Source: JAXMHB01 sp046346965 (GTDB lineage: Bacteria > Pseudomonadota > Gammaproteobacteria > Xanthomonadales > SZUA-5). Taken from it: a stretch of 64,000 bases of DNA. The translations under genes and the position numbers were made by a program. The stretch spans positions 1 through 64,000 of the forward strand of contig JAXMHB010000009.1 in assembly GCA_046346965.1 (NCBI GenBank), given 5' to 3'. The stretch's first letter is position 1, and each line of letters begins with the position of its first letter. The notes below the pieces were generated by a model. The model did not search any database, was not told where the DNA came from, and was given only the letters and a program-made list of their open reading frames with translations. Below are positions 39,796 to 47,928 of this stretch, piece by piece.

Positions 39796-42707
39796 TCAGG
39801 GGAAGATGCGCACCACGAAGCCATCGTGATCCGATACCCGCAGCGGCTTCCACTCGTTGGGCGACTCAAAGCCGCTGGGCAGCAGATCGTCGCCGTACAT
39901 GGCGACGTTGCTGAGGGTGCGCTCGAAGATCAGCGGGGCATCGACATTGGCGCGGCCGTAGTACATGCCGACGAACTGCGCCTGAGCTGCGGTGCTCAGC
40001 AGTGCGTGATCGAGCACCTGCAGCGCGCGGTCGAAGAAGTAGCTGTAGCGATCCTGCGCCGGCACGGTGTCGACGGCGTTGCTCAGATTGGGCTCGACGA
40101 TATCGACCGCCGGCGCCAGCAGCGCGTCTGGACTGGGATCATTGGCCAGCCGGGCGACGCCGCGGATGGTGCCGATGGTATCGACGTGCCCGTCGGAGAA
40201 CTGATAGGCATTGTGGTCGCCGACGATGATCAGCGGCACGCTCGGATTGCTGGTCTGATAGGCCTGGATCAGCGTGGCGATCGATTCCGACTGCGCCAAG
40301 CGCTTGCGGCACAGGCGCTCGCCGGCGGCACCGGGGCGGCAGTCGGCCAGACCGCTCAGCGAGCGCGTGTGGTTGACGATCACCGAGAACGGGCGATTGC
40401 CGACGCTGAACACGCCCTGCAACTGGAAGGGCGGGCGGTCGTGCAGGCAGGACGGCGGCACATCGAAATTGAACTGCTCGCTCTTCGCCAATTGCGTCAA
40501 TGTGTAGCCGGGATTGATGCGACCGCTGCGCACCAGGAAGCCCGAATCGATGCCGCCACGTCATTGCCCTCGGCGAGATGGGCGGTGTAGACGATGCTGG
40601 GATCGTCGCTGCTGATCTTCGCTGCCAGCGTTTCCAGCACGCCGAGGTTTTCCACTTCCTGCACGGCGACCACATCCGGCGCACGCAAGACATTGCGGAT
40701 GTAGGCGGAGAACTTGGCCATCCGGCGCGCGTACTCGCCCTCCTCGGACACCTCGTTGCAGTTGCTCAGGCTGGTGCAGGTGAAGGCGCCGGTGCAGTTG
40801 GTCGAGGCCGGGTTGTTGATGTTGTTGGCCTGATCGGTATCGAAGAAGCGCAGCATGTTGATCGAGCCCACCGACAGATTGTTGGCCGCGGCCACCGGCA
40901 CCGGGCGCGGCAGCGTCGCCTCCTGCAGGATGGTCAGCGTGGCCGGCCACAGTTCGTAGTCGCCGAAGTCGTAGCCGATCACGCCCTCGGCGGCGAAGCG
41001 GGTGCCGCCGTTCATCGCGCGATTCGGCAGCCCGAGCTTGTCGGGATCGAGCTCGAAGGTTTCCGGATTGGCATCCCACAGCGGAATCGACAGCGCGATG
41101 CCGGCGTAGCCTGGCACCACGATGCCGGGCTCGCGGAAGCCGCGATTCGGGCCGGCCAGAATGGTCGGTTCCGCCAGCGGATCGGAGGCGAAGCGCTGAT
41201 TCGGCGCGTTGACGACGCCGTCGCTGATGCTGACGCGCATGCCCTCGATGCACTCGAAGTTGGCGAACTCGACGTTGGGATCGCTATAGCAGGACGGCGT
41301 GCTGAGCAGCGGCGACGGATTGCTGGCGCCCAAGGCCACTGCCGGCGGCAGGCTGCCAGTACCGGTCGGGGTGACCACCGGCGAGCCGCTGATCTGGGTG
41401 AAATCGAAGAACTCCTGCACCGTGCCGGTGACATCGACGAGGTCGCCGACGGCCACCGTGGGCGCGCTGCCGGTGAACACGAAGATGCCGTTCGAAGAGG
41501 CCAGATTGGCATCGTCGCGCGCCGTTGGTGTCTGCATGAAAAAGCCGTTGGGTGCGAGCGCAATCACCACGTTCTGTGGCGTCGTCACTTGCGAACCGAC
41601 CAGCGGCGAGGTGTTGCCGGTGCCCTGGATCTGATAGATCTCGACCGGATCATCGTTGAGGATGGTGCCGGTGGCCGTCAAATCGCCGGCCAGGGCGTTG
41701 TTGAGCCCCGAGATCGTCAGATTGAAAGTCTCGTTGTACTCGCCCGCCGTGTCCTGATTGACGTTGACCGTCACCTGCGTGCTGCTCTGGCCTGCCGCAA
41801 TGCTGACGCCGCTCAGGTTGAGCGCCTGGTAGTCGCTGCCGGCGGCGGCGCTGCCGTCACTGCTGAGCACATTGAAGCTGACGCCACCGGCGGGCGCCGG
41901 TGCGTCCAGTGTGACGTTGAAATTGAAGGCGGTGGTGTTGCCGACCGTGCTGCCCTCCACCTGCTGCAGGTCGGCGATGCTAAGGATCGGCAGGCCACCA
42001 CTGCCCGTGGCGGTCAGTTGGATGTCGTCGATGCCGACCCACTCGTCCGAGCCGGCGGCGTTGGTGGTCATGATGCGCAGCACCACCAAGGGTTCGTTGT
42101 TGACGGCGGCTGGCAGCGTCACGTCCACCGGCGTCACCTGGGTCGCGAGGTTGGGGCCGGTGGTGGCGTCAGCGATGTAGGCGGCGGGCACGTTGCTAAA
42201 GTTGCCGCTGGCGCCGACCCGGTAGTGCAGCGCCACCTGCTGTGCCGAGTTGTCGGCACCGCCATCGATATCGCGTACGTTGTAGCGCACGCGCAAGTCC
42301 TGACGATTGCTCATGTTGACGTAGAGCAGCAGGTGCGGCGCGTCTGCAGTGCCACTGCCTTGCATCGCCACGACGGGATCGCTGATGCCGTCGAACTCGG
42401 CCACGCCACCGGTGGTGTTGGTGTTCGGATTGGCCTGATTGGCAATCACATCGACGGCTGACACCGGCGGACCGACGACATAGTCGGCCAGCAAGGTGCG
42501 CGGATCGAGCGTGGTCGGCGTGCCGGCGTCGATATCACCCAGATAGCCGACCACGCCCGGCACGCCCGACCAGTCGTCGTTGGTGCTGATCAGACCGACA
42601 CTGGTCCAGGCCTGCGATGAGGGCGTTGATTGCGGTGTGGTGTCGGCCACGGCCGCACCGGCGGCGGCCAACAGCAAAGACAGTGTGACGGTGCGCAGCT
42701 TGCTCAT
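39796..42707 (-). CDS. ExeM/NucH-family extracellular endonuclease (one frameshift)
   Basis: About 970 residues. The start at 42707 has a GAGGA site and signal peptide (AAAGAAVAD). A lectin-like N-terminal part is followed by a Calx-beta domain (FNVLSSDGSAAAGSDYQAL), an OB-fold segment (VGDLVDVTGTVQEFFDFTQI) and a C-terminal endonuclease/exonuclease/phosphatase domain (VVAVQEVENLGVLETL, then VIVNHTRSL, LIIVGDHNAYQ, VSDHDGFVVRI). One G is missing near 40558, splitting the reading frame inside the nuclease domain (EGNDV/GGIDSGFLVRSG). ExeM/NucH proteins degrade extracellular DNA, for example in biofilm. Confidence 0.9.
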
Positions 42708-42838
42708 GGCGGAGTCCTCGGGTCTGCGCAGCAGGATAACCCCCATAAGCGCGATCGCCGTGACAGCGCGGCAACATTGTGTGCTGCCGCAGCGCTTGGT
42801 GGCATGCTTACGGCCCCCTGGATGCACGCTGCCAGCGC

Positions 42839-43330
42839 ATGTCTGCCACCCTCAAACTCGCCGATTTTCGTCTGCCGGGTATCGACGGCTGGGATCTGCC
42901 GTTGGATCGCTTCGAAGGCGAGGTGGTGCTGCTGGTGAACGTGGCCAGCCGTTGCGGGCTGACGCCCCAGTACCGCGCCCTGGAGGCCTTGCACCGGCGC
43001 TACAACGACCGCGGTTTTCAGGTGATCGGGGTGCCGTGCAATCAGTTCGCTGGCCAGGAGCCGGGGTCCGAGGCCGAGATCCAGCAGTTCTGCACGGTCC
43101 AATACGACGTCACCTTCCCGATGTCCGGCAAGATCGAGGTCAATGGCCCGAAGCGTCACCCGCTCTACGAGTGGCTGGCCGGCAGCAGTGCGGCCTTCCC
43201 GGGCAATATCAGCTGGAACTTCGAGAAGTTCCTGATTGGCCGCCACGGTCAGCCGATCGCGCGCTTCGCGCCCAGCGTTGCGCCCGAGGATCCGCGCGTG
43301 GTGCAGGCAATCGAACAGGCGCTCGGCTGA
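42839..43330 (+). CDS. Glutathione peroxidase family protein
   Basis: The 163-residue cytoplasmic peroxidase carries VNVASRCGLTPQY with peroxidatic Cys39, the GVPCNQFAGQEPG motif (active-site Gln) and NISWNFEKFLI (active-site Trp-Asn). It is a Cys, not selenocysteine, enzyme and probably uses thioredoxin or glutathione to reduce hydroperoxides (BtuE-like). The start at 42839 (MSATLKLADF) is chosen by alignment to the family; its ribosome site is weak. Confidence 0.93.
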   Translation: MSATLKLADFRLPGIDGWDLPLDRFEGEVVLLVNVASRCGLTPQYRALEALHRRYNDRGFQVIGVPCNQFAGQEPGSEAEIQQFCTVQYDVTFPMSGKIEVNGPKRHPLYEWLAGSSAAFPGNISWNFEKFLIGRHGQPIARFAPSVAPEDPRVVQAIEQALG

Positions 43331-43340
43331 GCGCCGGCCC

Positions 43341-44738
43341 TTAGCGGCCAAACACCCGCTTGACGGCGGGCCGTTCGGCCTCGATGCGTATGAACCAGAG
43401 CATGGACGCGGCGATCAGCTTCACGCCGACCGGCAGGAACACGTAGACGATGATCAGCGCCGTGGTGTCATAGTGGCCCGCCGCCGGATTGAAGCCGAGC
43501 AAGTCCAAGATCGGCAGCGATGCGGCGGCGCCGATCGCCGTCGCCAGTTTGGTGCATAGCGCCCACAGGCCGAAATAGGCGCCGGTCGCGCCGCGCGTGT
43601 CCTTGCCTTCCTGCGCGTTGATCACATCCGCCAGCACCGCGGGCGGCAGGCCGTAATCGGCGCCGAGGCCCAAGCCCGTGATCACCGACACGCCGATGAA
43701 CCAGCCGATGTCGCCCTTGCCGAAGAACGCGGCCACCACCATCGCCACCACCGTCACCAGGATGCCGATGAACCAGGCCGCGGCCTTGCTCCAGCGGCGT
43801 GACAGGTACATCCACAGCGGTACGCTGGCGGCGCCCGAGATGAAGTAGGCCATCAAGATCAGGCCGGCTTCGAGCTTGCTGCCACCGAGCACGTGTTCGA
43901 CGTAGAACAGCATCACGCTGACGGCAATGCCGAGCGCCGAGCCATTGACCACGAACACCGCCAGCAGCCGCCGATAGAGCGGGTTCTTGAGCGGCGAGAA
44001 GAAGGCGCCAAGGATGCCGTGCGCTGGCTTGGGCACCGGCCCATGGACCGAGGGCGGCGAGTACAGCAAGGTCGGCAGCGCCGAGCACAGTGCGATCGGC
44101 AAATAGATGATGCCCAGCCATTGGTAGCCGGTTTCCTCGCCCAGCCGGGCGGTCAGAAAGGTCGGCAGCACCACCGACAGCATCATGCCGGTCAGCCCGA
44201 ACACCTCGCGTCCCACCGTGACCCGGGTGCGCTCGTTGTAGTCATCGCTGAGCTCGGCACCCAGGGCGTGATAACTGATCGACACCCCGGCGTAGCCGAG
44301 GTGCACCAGCACCAGCGCAACGAACAACCAAACGCTGAGCAGGGTCGGATTCGGATTGACGCCGTCCGGTCCGGGCTGAAACATCGACGGCGGATCGAAC
44401 AGCATAAAAAAGCCGCCAATCAGCAAGGGCAGCATGGCTGCGACCAGCTTCAGGCGACCGTTGCGCACCCGCGTCAGTCGATCCGACCAATAGCCGAGTA
44501 CCGGGTCCTGGATGGCGTCGATCACGCGCGAGACGATCAGGATCGGTCCGATCAGCGCCAGCGACAGCTTCAGCACTTCGCCGTAGTAATGCGCAACGTT
44601 GAGCACCACCGGAAGCGCCGCCATGGCCAGCGGCAACTGCAGCGAGGAATAGGCCACCAGACGAGCGAATGCGATACGCACTCGCGTGTCCGCTGCTTGC
44701 GATGCCGGTGAACTCAAGCGCTCTCCCCAGGTGTGCAC
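43341..44738 (-). CDS. MFS transporter of the GPH (MelB-like) type
   Basis: About 465 residues with twelve hydrophobic segments. QDPVLGYWSDRLTRVRNGRL is the conserved GPH-family loop between helices 2 and 3, and YHALGAELSDDYNERTRVTV matches the helix 4-5 loop. An intracellular proline-rich loop (YSPPSVHGPVPKPAHG) precedes the second half. Substrates of this family are often sugars with Na+ or H+; xanthomonad relatives are uncharacterised. The GTG start is tentative. It is downstream of purH on the same strand, 113 bases away. Confidence 0.85.
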   Translation of the reverse strand: MHTWGERLSSPASQAADTRVRIAFARLVAYSSLQLPLAMAALPVVLNVAHYYGEVLKLSLALIGPILIVSRVIDAIQDPVLGYWSDRLTRVRNGRLKLVAAMLPLLIGGFFMLFDPPSMFQPGPDGVNPNPTLLSVWLFVALVLVHLGYAGVSISYHALGAELSDDYNERTRVTVGREVFGLTGMMLSVVLPTFLTARLGEETGYQWLGIIYLPIALCSALPTLLYSPPSVHGPVPKPAHGILGAFFSPLKNPLYRRLLAVFVVNGSALGIAVSVMLFYVEHVLGGSKLEAGLILMAYFISGAASVPLWMYLSRRWSKAAAWFIGILVTVVAMVVAAFFGKGDIGWFIGVSVITGLGLGADYGLPPAVLADVINAQEGKDTRGATGAYFGLWALCTKLATAIGAAASLPILDLLGFNPAAGHYDTTALIIVYVFLPVGVKLIAASMLWFIRIEAERPAVKRVFGR

Positions 44739-44851
44739 AGGCGATCATCATCGGCGCTGTGCACACGAGCGGCGATACGACCTTCGCCGCGCAGCATAGC
44801 GCCGCCCCTTGTCAGCTGCGCGTGTGCGCAGTACCTGCGATCAGATCGGCT

Positions 44852-46426
44852 TCAGTGACGAAAATGGCGAATGCCGGTGCAGACCATGGTCATGCCGTGC
44901 TCGTCGGCGGCGGCGATCACTTCCTGGTCGCGCATCGAACCGCCGGGCTGAATGACCGCGCGGATACCCGCCTTGGCAGCGGCGTCGATGCCGTCGCGGA
45001 AGGGGAAGAATGCATCCGAGGCCATCGCCGAGCCGGCGACCGTCAGATTCGCTTGCTGCGCTTTCCAGGCGGCGATCTCGGCACTGACGACGCGGCTCAT
45101 CTGACCGGCGCCGATGCCGATCGAGCGGCCGTCGCGGGCATAGACGATGGCGTTGGATTTGACGTACATCGCCAGCTTCCAGGCGAACAGCAGATCGGCA
45201 AACTCCTGCGCCGTCGGCGCCCGCTGCGTCACCACTTTGAGGTCGGCCGGACGGATGCGATCCTGGTCGGCGACCTGCACCAGCAGTCCGCCCTGGATGC
45301 GTTTGTAGTCCAGCGTGTCGGGCGCCTGCGCGGGCCAGTCGCCGGTCACCAGCACGCGCACATTGGGCTTGCTCGCCAGTGCCGCCAGCGCCAGATCGTG
45401 CACCGCCGGCGCGATCACCACCTCGATGAATTGGCGCTCGACGATCACCCGCGCGGTGTCGCCATCGAGGGCGCGATTGAAGGCGATGATGCCGCCGAAG
45501 GCAGACACCGGATCGGTTGCGTAGGCGCGCTCATAGGCCTCCGTCAGCGAAGGCGCGACGGCCACGCCGCAGGGATTGGCGTGCTTGACGATGACGCAGG
45601 CGGGTTCGTCGAACTGCTTGACGCATTCGAGCGCTGCATCGGCGTCGGCCAGATTGTTGTAGGACAGCGTCTTGCCTTGCAGCAGGCGCGCGGCGGCAAT
45701 GCTTGCCGGCGGCGGCGGCGTCTCCAGATACAGCGCGGCCGGCTGATGCGGGTTCTCGCCGTAGCGCAAGGGCGTGCCGCGGGTGTAGCTCAGATGCAGC
45801 GTCGGTGCGAAGGGCTCGGGCTGCGTCGGGTCGGCAGCCCGCGCACCGAGGTACTCGGCGACACGACCGTCATAGGCGGCAGTGTGCGCGTAGGTCTGCG
45901 CAGCGTAGCGGCGGCGCTCGGCCAGCGTGGTGCCGCCCGCGGCCAGCGCCTGTTGCAATTCCGCATAGTCGGCCGGATTGGTGAGCACCGCTACCCGTTC
46001 ATGATTCTTGGCGGCAGCGCGCAGCATGGCGGGTCCGCCGATGTCGATGTTCTCCACCGCGTCCTCATAGCTGCAGCCCGGGCGCGCCACGGTGGCGGCA
46101 AAGGGATACAGGTTCACCACCAGCAGATCGATCGCGAGGATGCCGTGCTCGGCCATCACGGCGTCGTCGGTGCCAAGGCGCCCCAGCAGCCCGCCGTGGA
46201 TGCGCGGGTGCAGCGTCTTGACGCGGCCGTCCATGATCTCCGGGAAGCCAGTGATCTCGCTGACGTCGGTGACCACCAGGCCCGCCTCGCGCAGCGCGCG
46301 CGCGGTGCCGCCGGTGGACCACAGTTCGACCTGATGCGCGGCGAGCGCGTGCGCCAGTTCGATCAAGCCGGTTTTGTCAGACACGCTGAGCAGCGCGCGG
46401 CGGATGGGGATGCGCGGGTGCGACAT
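44852..46426 (-). CDS. purH: AICAR transformylase/IMP cyclohydrolase PurH
   Basis: The 524-residue bifunctional enzyme carries out the last two steps of IMP synthesis. The N-terminal cyclohydrolase (MGS-like) domain has RRALLSVSDKTGLIELA, LWSTGGTARAL and VKTLHPRIHGG. The transformylase domain has RYGENPHQPAALYL, VIVKHANPCGVAVA (catalytic Lys-His) and, at the end, PGGSMRDQEVIAAADEHGM then TGIRHFRH. The start MSHPRIPIRR at 46426 matches the family. It lies 80 bases downstream of fis on the same strand. Confidence 0.97.
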   Translation of the reverse strand: MSHPRIPIRRALLSVSDKTGLIELAHALAAHQVELWSTGGTARALREAGLVVTDVSEITGFPEIMDGRVKTLHPRIHGGLLGRLGTDDAVMAEHGILAIDLLVVNLYPFAATVARPGCSYEDAVENIDIGGPAMLRAAAKNHERVAVLTNPADYAELQQALAAGGTTLAERRRYAAQTYAHTAAYDGRVAEYLGARAADPTQPEPFAPTLHLSYTRGTPLRYGENPHQPAALYLETPPPPASIAAARLLQGKTLSYNNLADADAALECVKQFDEPACVIVKHANPCGVAVAPSLTEAYERAYATDPVSAFGGIIAFNRALDGDTARVIVERQFIEVVIAPAVHDLALAALASKPNVRVLVTGDWPAQAPDTLDYKRIQGGLLVQVADQDRIRPADLKVVTQRAPTAQEFADLLFAWKLAMYVKSNAIVYARDGRSIGIGAGQMSRVVSAEIAAWKAQQANLTVAGSAMASDAFFPFRDGIDAAAKAGIRAVIQPGGSMRDQEVIAAADEHGMTMVCTGIRHFRH

Positions 46427-46506
46427 GTGAGTGCCAGCCCAGGCGGAGTCGGGGGAGGCGGATGCTGCGCGACGATCCAGCCAGGCGCAAGCCGCCTGCC
46501 GTCGGA

Positions 46507-46791
46507 TCAGTGGGCGATGCCGTGCTCGTCGAGCTTCTTGCGCAGCGTCGCGCGGTTCATGCCCAGCAGTTCGGCGGCGCGGGTCAGATTGCCGCCGCAA
46601 TGCCTCAGCGCCTCTTCCAGCACCGGCCGTTCGACCTGACGCAGCATCAGGTTGAGCAGATCGTTGCAGGGCGTGCCATTCAGATCCTGCAGATAGCGGC
46701 GCACGACACGCGTGGCAAGATCGCGCAAGGTCGATTCACTGCGTGCGCCGTCCTGCGCACGTTCGGGATTCGCCACGCTGGTCATGTGCAT
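46507..46791 (-). CDS. fis: DNA-binding protein Fis
   Basis: The 94-residue nucleoid protein has a helix-turn-helix C-terminus, VLEEALRHCGGNLTRAAELL then GMNRATLRKKLDEHGI, nearly identical to Fis elsewhere, and a preceding dimerisation region (YLQDLNGTPCNDLLNLML). The start at 46791 has an AAGGA site; a second ATG two codons later is possible. Fis bends DNA and regulates rRNA, tRNA and growth genes. It is followed by purH. The 240-base gap upstream, towards the clp stop, shows no gene and should hold its promoter. Confidence 0.96.
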   Translation of the reverse strand: MHMTSVANPERAQDGARSESTLRDLATRVVRRYLQDLNGTPCNDLLNLMLRQVERPVLEEALRHCGGNLTRAAELLGMNRATLRKKLDEHGIAH

Positions 46792-47032
46792 GTGTCCTTG
46801 CCCGCAAAGTGCAGCCGCCCGTGCCGCGATATACGCAGCGAGCGCTGATGGTGTAGGGGAGAATGGGCGACGAGCATAACCTTACCCGCCGCCGTGCCGT
46901 CAATCGATTTCCCGGAACTTCCGACGAAGCGCCAAGCAGCCCACGAATTCGTTCAGCCGCCAGCTCGGTCGGGGGTAAACGCGAACTGGCGCACAGTCAG
47001 GACATCCAGCGCCTGCGCCATGCGCCACTCGA

Positions 47033-47752
47033 TCAGCGGGTGCCGAACACCACGATGGTCTTGCCGGAAACGGTGATCTTGCCGTCCTCTTCCAGCTGCT
47101 TCAGCACACGTCCCACCATCTCGCGCGAACAGCCGACGATGCGCGAGATTTCCTGGCGCGAAATGCGGATCTGCGTGCCTTGCGGATGGGTCATTGCATC
47201 CGGCTCCTCGCACAAATCGAGCAGGGTGCGCGCGACCCGGCTGGTCACGTCCATGAAGGCCAGGCGCGAGACCTTGCGGCTGGTCTGCAGCACGCGCTTG
47301 GTCAGCTGCGAGGCGATCGCAAACAGGATGCGCGGACACTCTTCCTTGAGCGGACCGTCGAACAGCTGGAACACGCGCTCGTAGCTGATCTCGGCGAGCT
47401 CGCAGGGCGTGCGCGTGCGCACCAGCACCTCACGCTTTTCGGGCTCCATGAACAGGCCCATCTCGCCGATGAAATCGCCCTCGTTGACGTAGGCCAGGAT
47501 CAGTTCGCGACCTTCCTCGTCCTCGGTCATTACCGCGACCGAGCCCTCGATGATGTAGTACAGCGTGTTGGCGACGTCGCCCGGCCGAATGATCGGCGAC
47601 TTCGACGGATAGCGGCGGCGATGGCACAGCGCCAGGAAGCGCTCGACATGGTGCGGCTCCGGCGCCAGCGGACGGGCAGCCGCGAGCTTGCGCAGACTGG
47701 CTTGCAGCGTGTAGCGCAAGATCGATTTTTCAGGCTTGCCGGCGTTGCTCAT
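47033..47752 (-). CDS. clp: CRP-like global regulator Clp
   Basis: The 239-residue protein is the xanthomonad CRP homologue. A cyclic-nucleotide-binding domain (LYYIIEGSVAVMTEDEEGRE, GDFIGEMGLF, KREVLVRTRTPCELAEIS) is followed by a dimerisation helix and an HTH (RISRQEISRIVGCSREMVGR). In Xanthomonas, Clp binds DNA without cAMP and is inhibited by c-di-GMP; it controls secreted enzymes and virulence traits. Residues EKRE replace the cAMP-contact pattern. The start at 47752 has a GGGAG site. Divergent from alaS; the 176-base gap holds both promoters. Confidence 0.92.
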   Translation of the reverse strand: MSNAGKPEKSILRYTLQASLRKLAAARPLAPEPHHVERFLALCHRRRYPSKSPIIRPGDVANTLYYIIEGSVAVMTEDEEGRELILAYVNEGDFIGEMGLFMEPEKREVLVRTRTPCELAEISYERVFQLFDGPLKEECPRILFAIASQLTKRVLQTSRKVSRLAFMDVTSRVARTLLDLCEEPDAMTHPQGTQIRISRQEISRIVGCSREMVGRVLKQLEEDGKITVSGKTIVVFGTR

Positions 47753-47874
47753 GGATCACGCTCCCCAGCGGCGTCCAGATGATCTCAGGTTTATAACACG
47801 CACGCGCACGGCCGACGGTCGGGACTTCCCCGTGGCGGCGGCAGGGCGCGCGCCTGGAGCCCACACTCACGCGA

Positions 47875-47898
47875 AAAGCCGCTAATCTCAGCGGCTTT
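47875..47898. promoter_or_regulatory. Hairpin in the alaS-clp intergenic region
   Basis: A perfect 9-bp stem (AAAGCCGCT / AGCGGCTTT) with a 6-base loop lies 30 bases upstream of the alaS start. On the plus strand only a short pyrimidine run follows; on the minus strand TTTT follows. It could affect alaS leader RNA or block antisense transcripts. The function is not known. Confidence 0.4.
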
Positions 47899-47928
47899 CC
47901 TTGATCTAGACGCGCCGGGTCACTCGCG

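Noticed and set aside
38623..42461. Two plus-strand open frames of over 600 codons
   Set aside because: They mirror the DUF1963 and nuclease genes, whose domains and signal peptide are clear on the minus strand.
47753..47928. T-box or other alanine-sensing riboswitch upstream of alaS
   Set aside because: No T-box sequence or specifier stem is visible, and the taxon normally lacks T-boxes; only one short hairpin is present.
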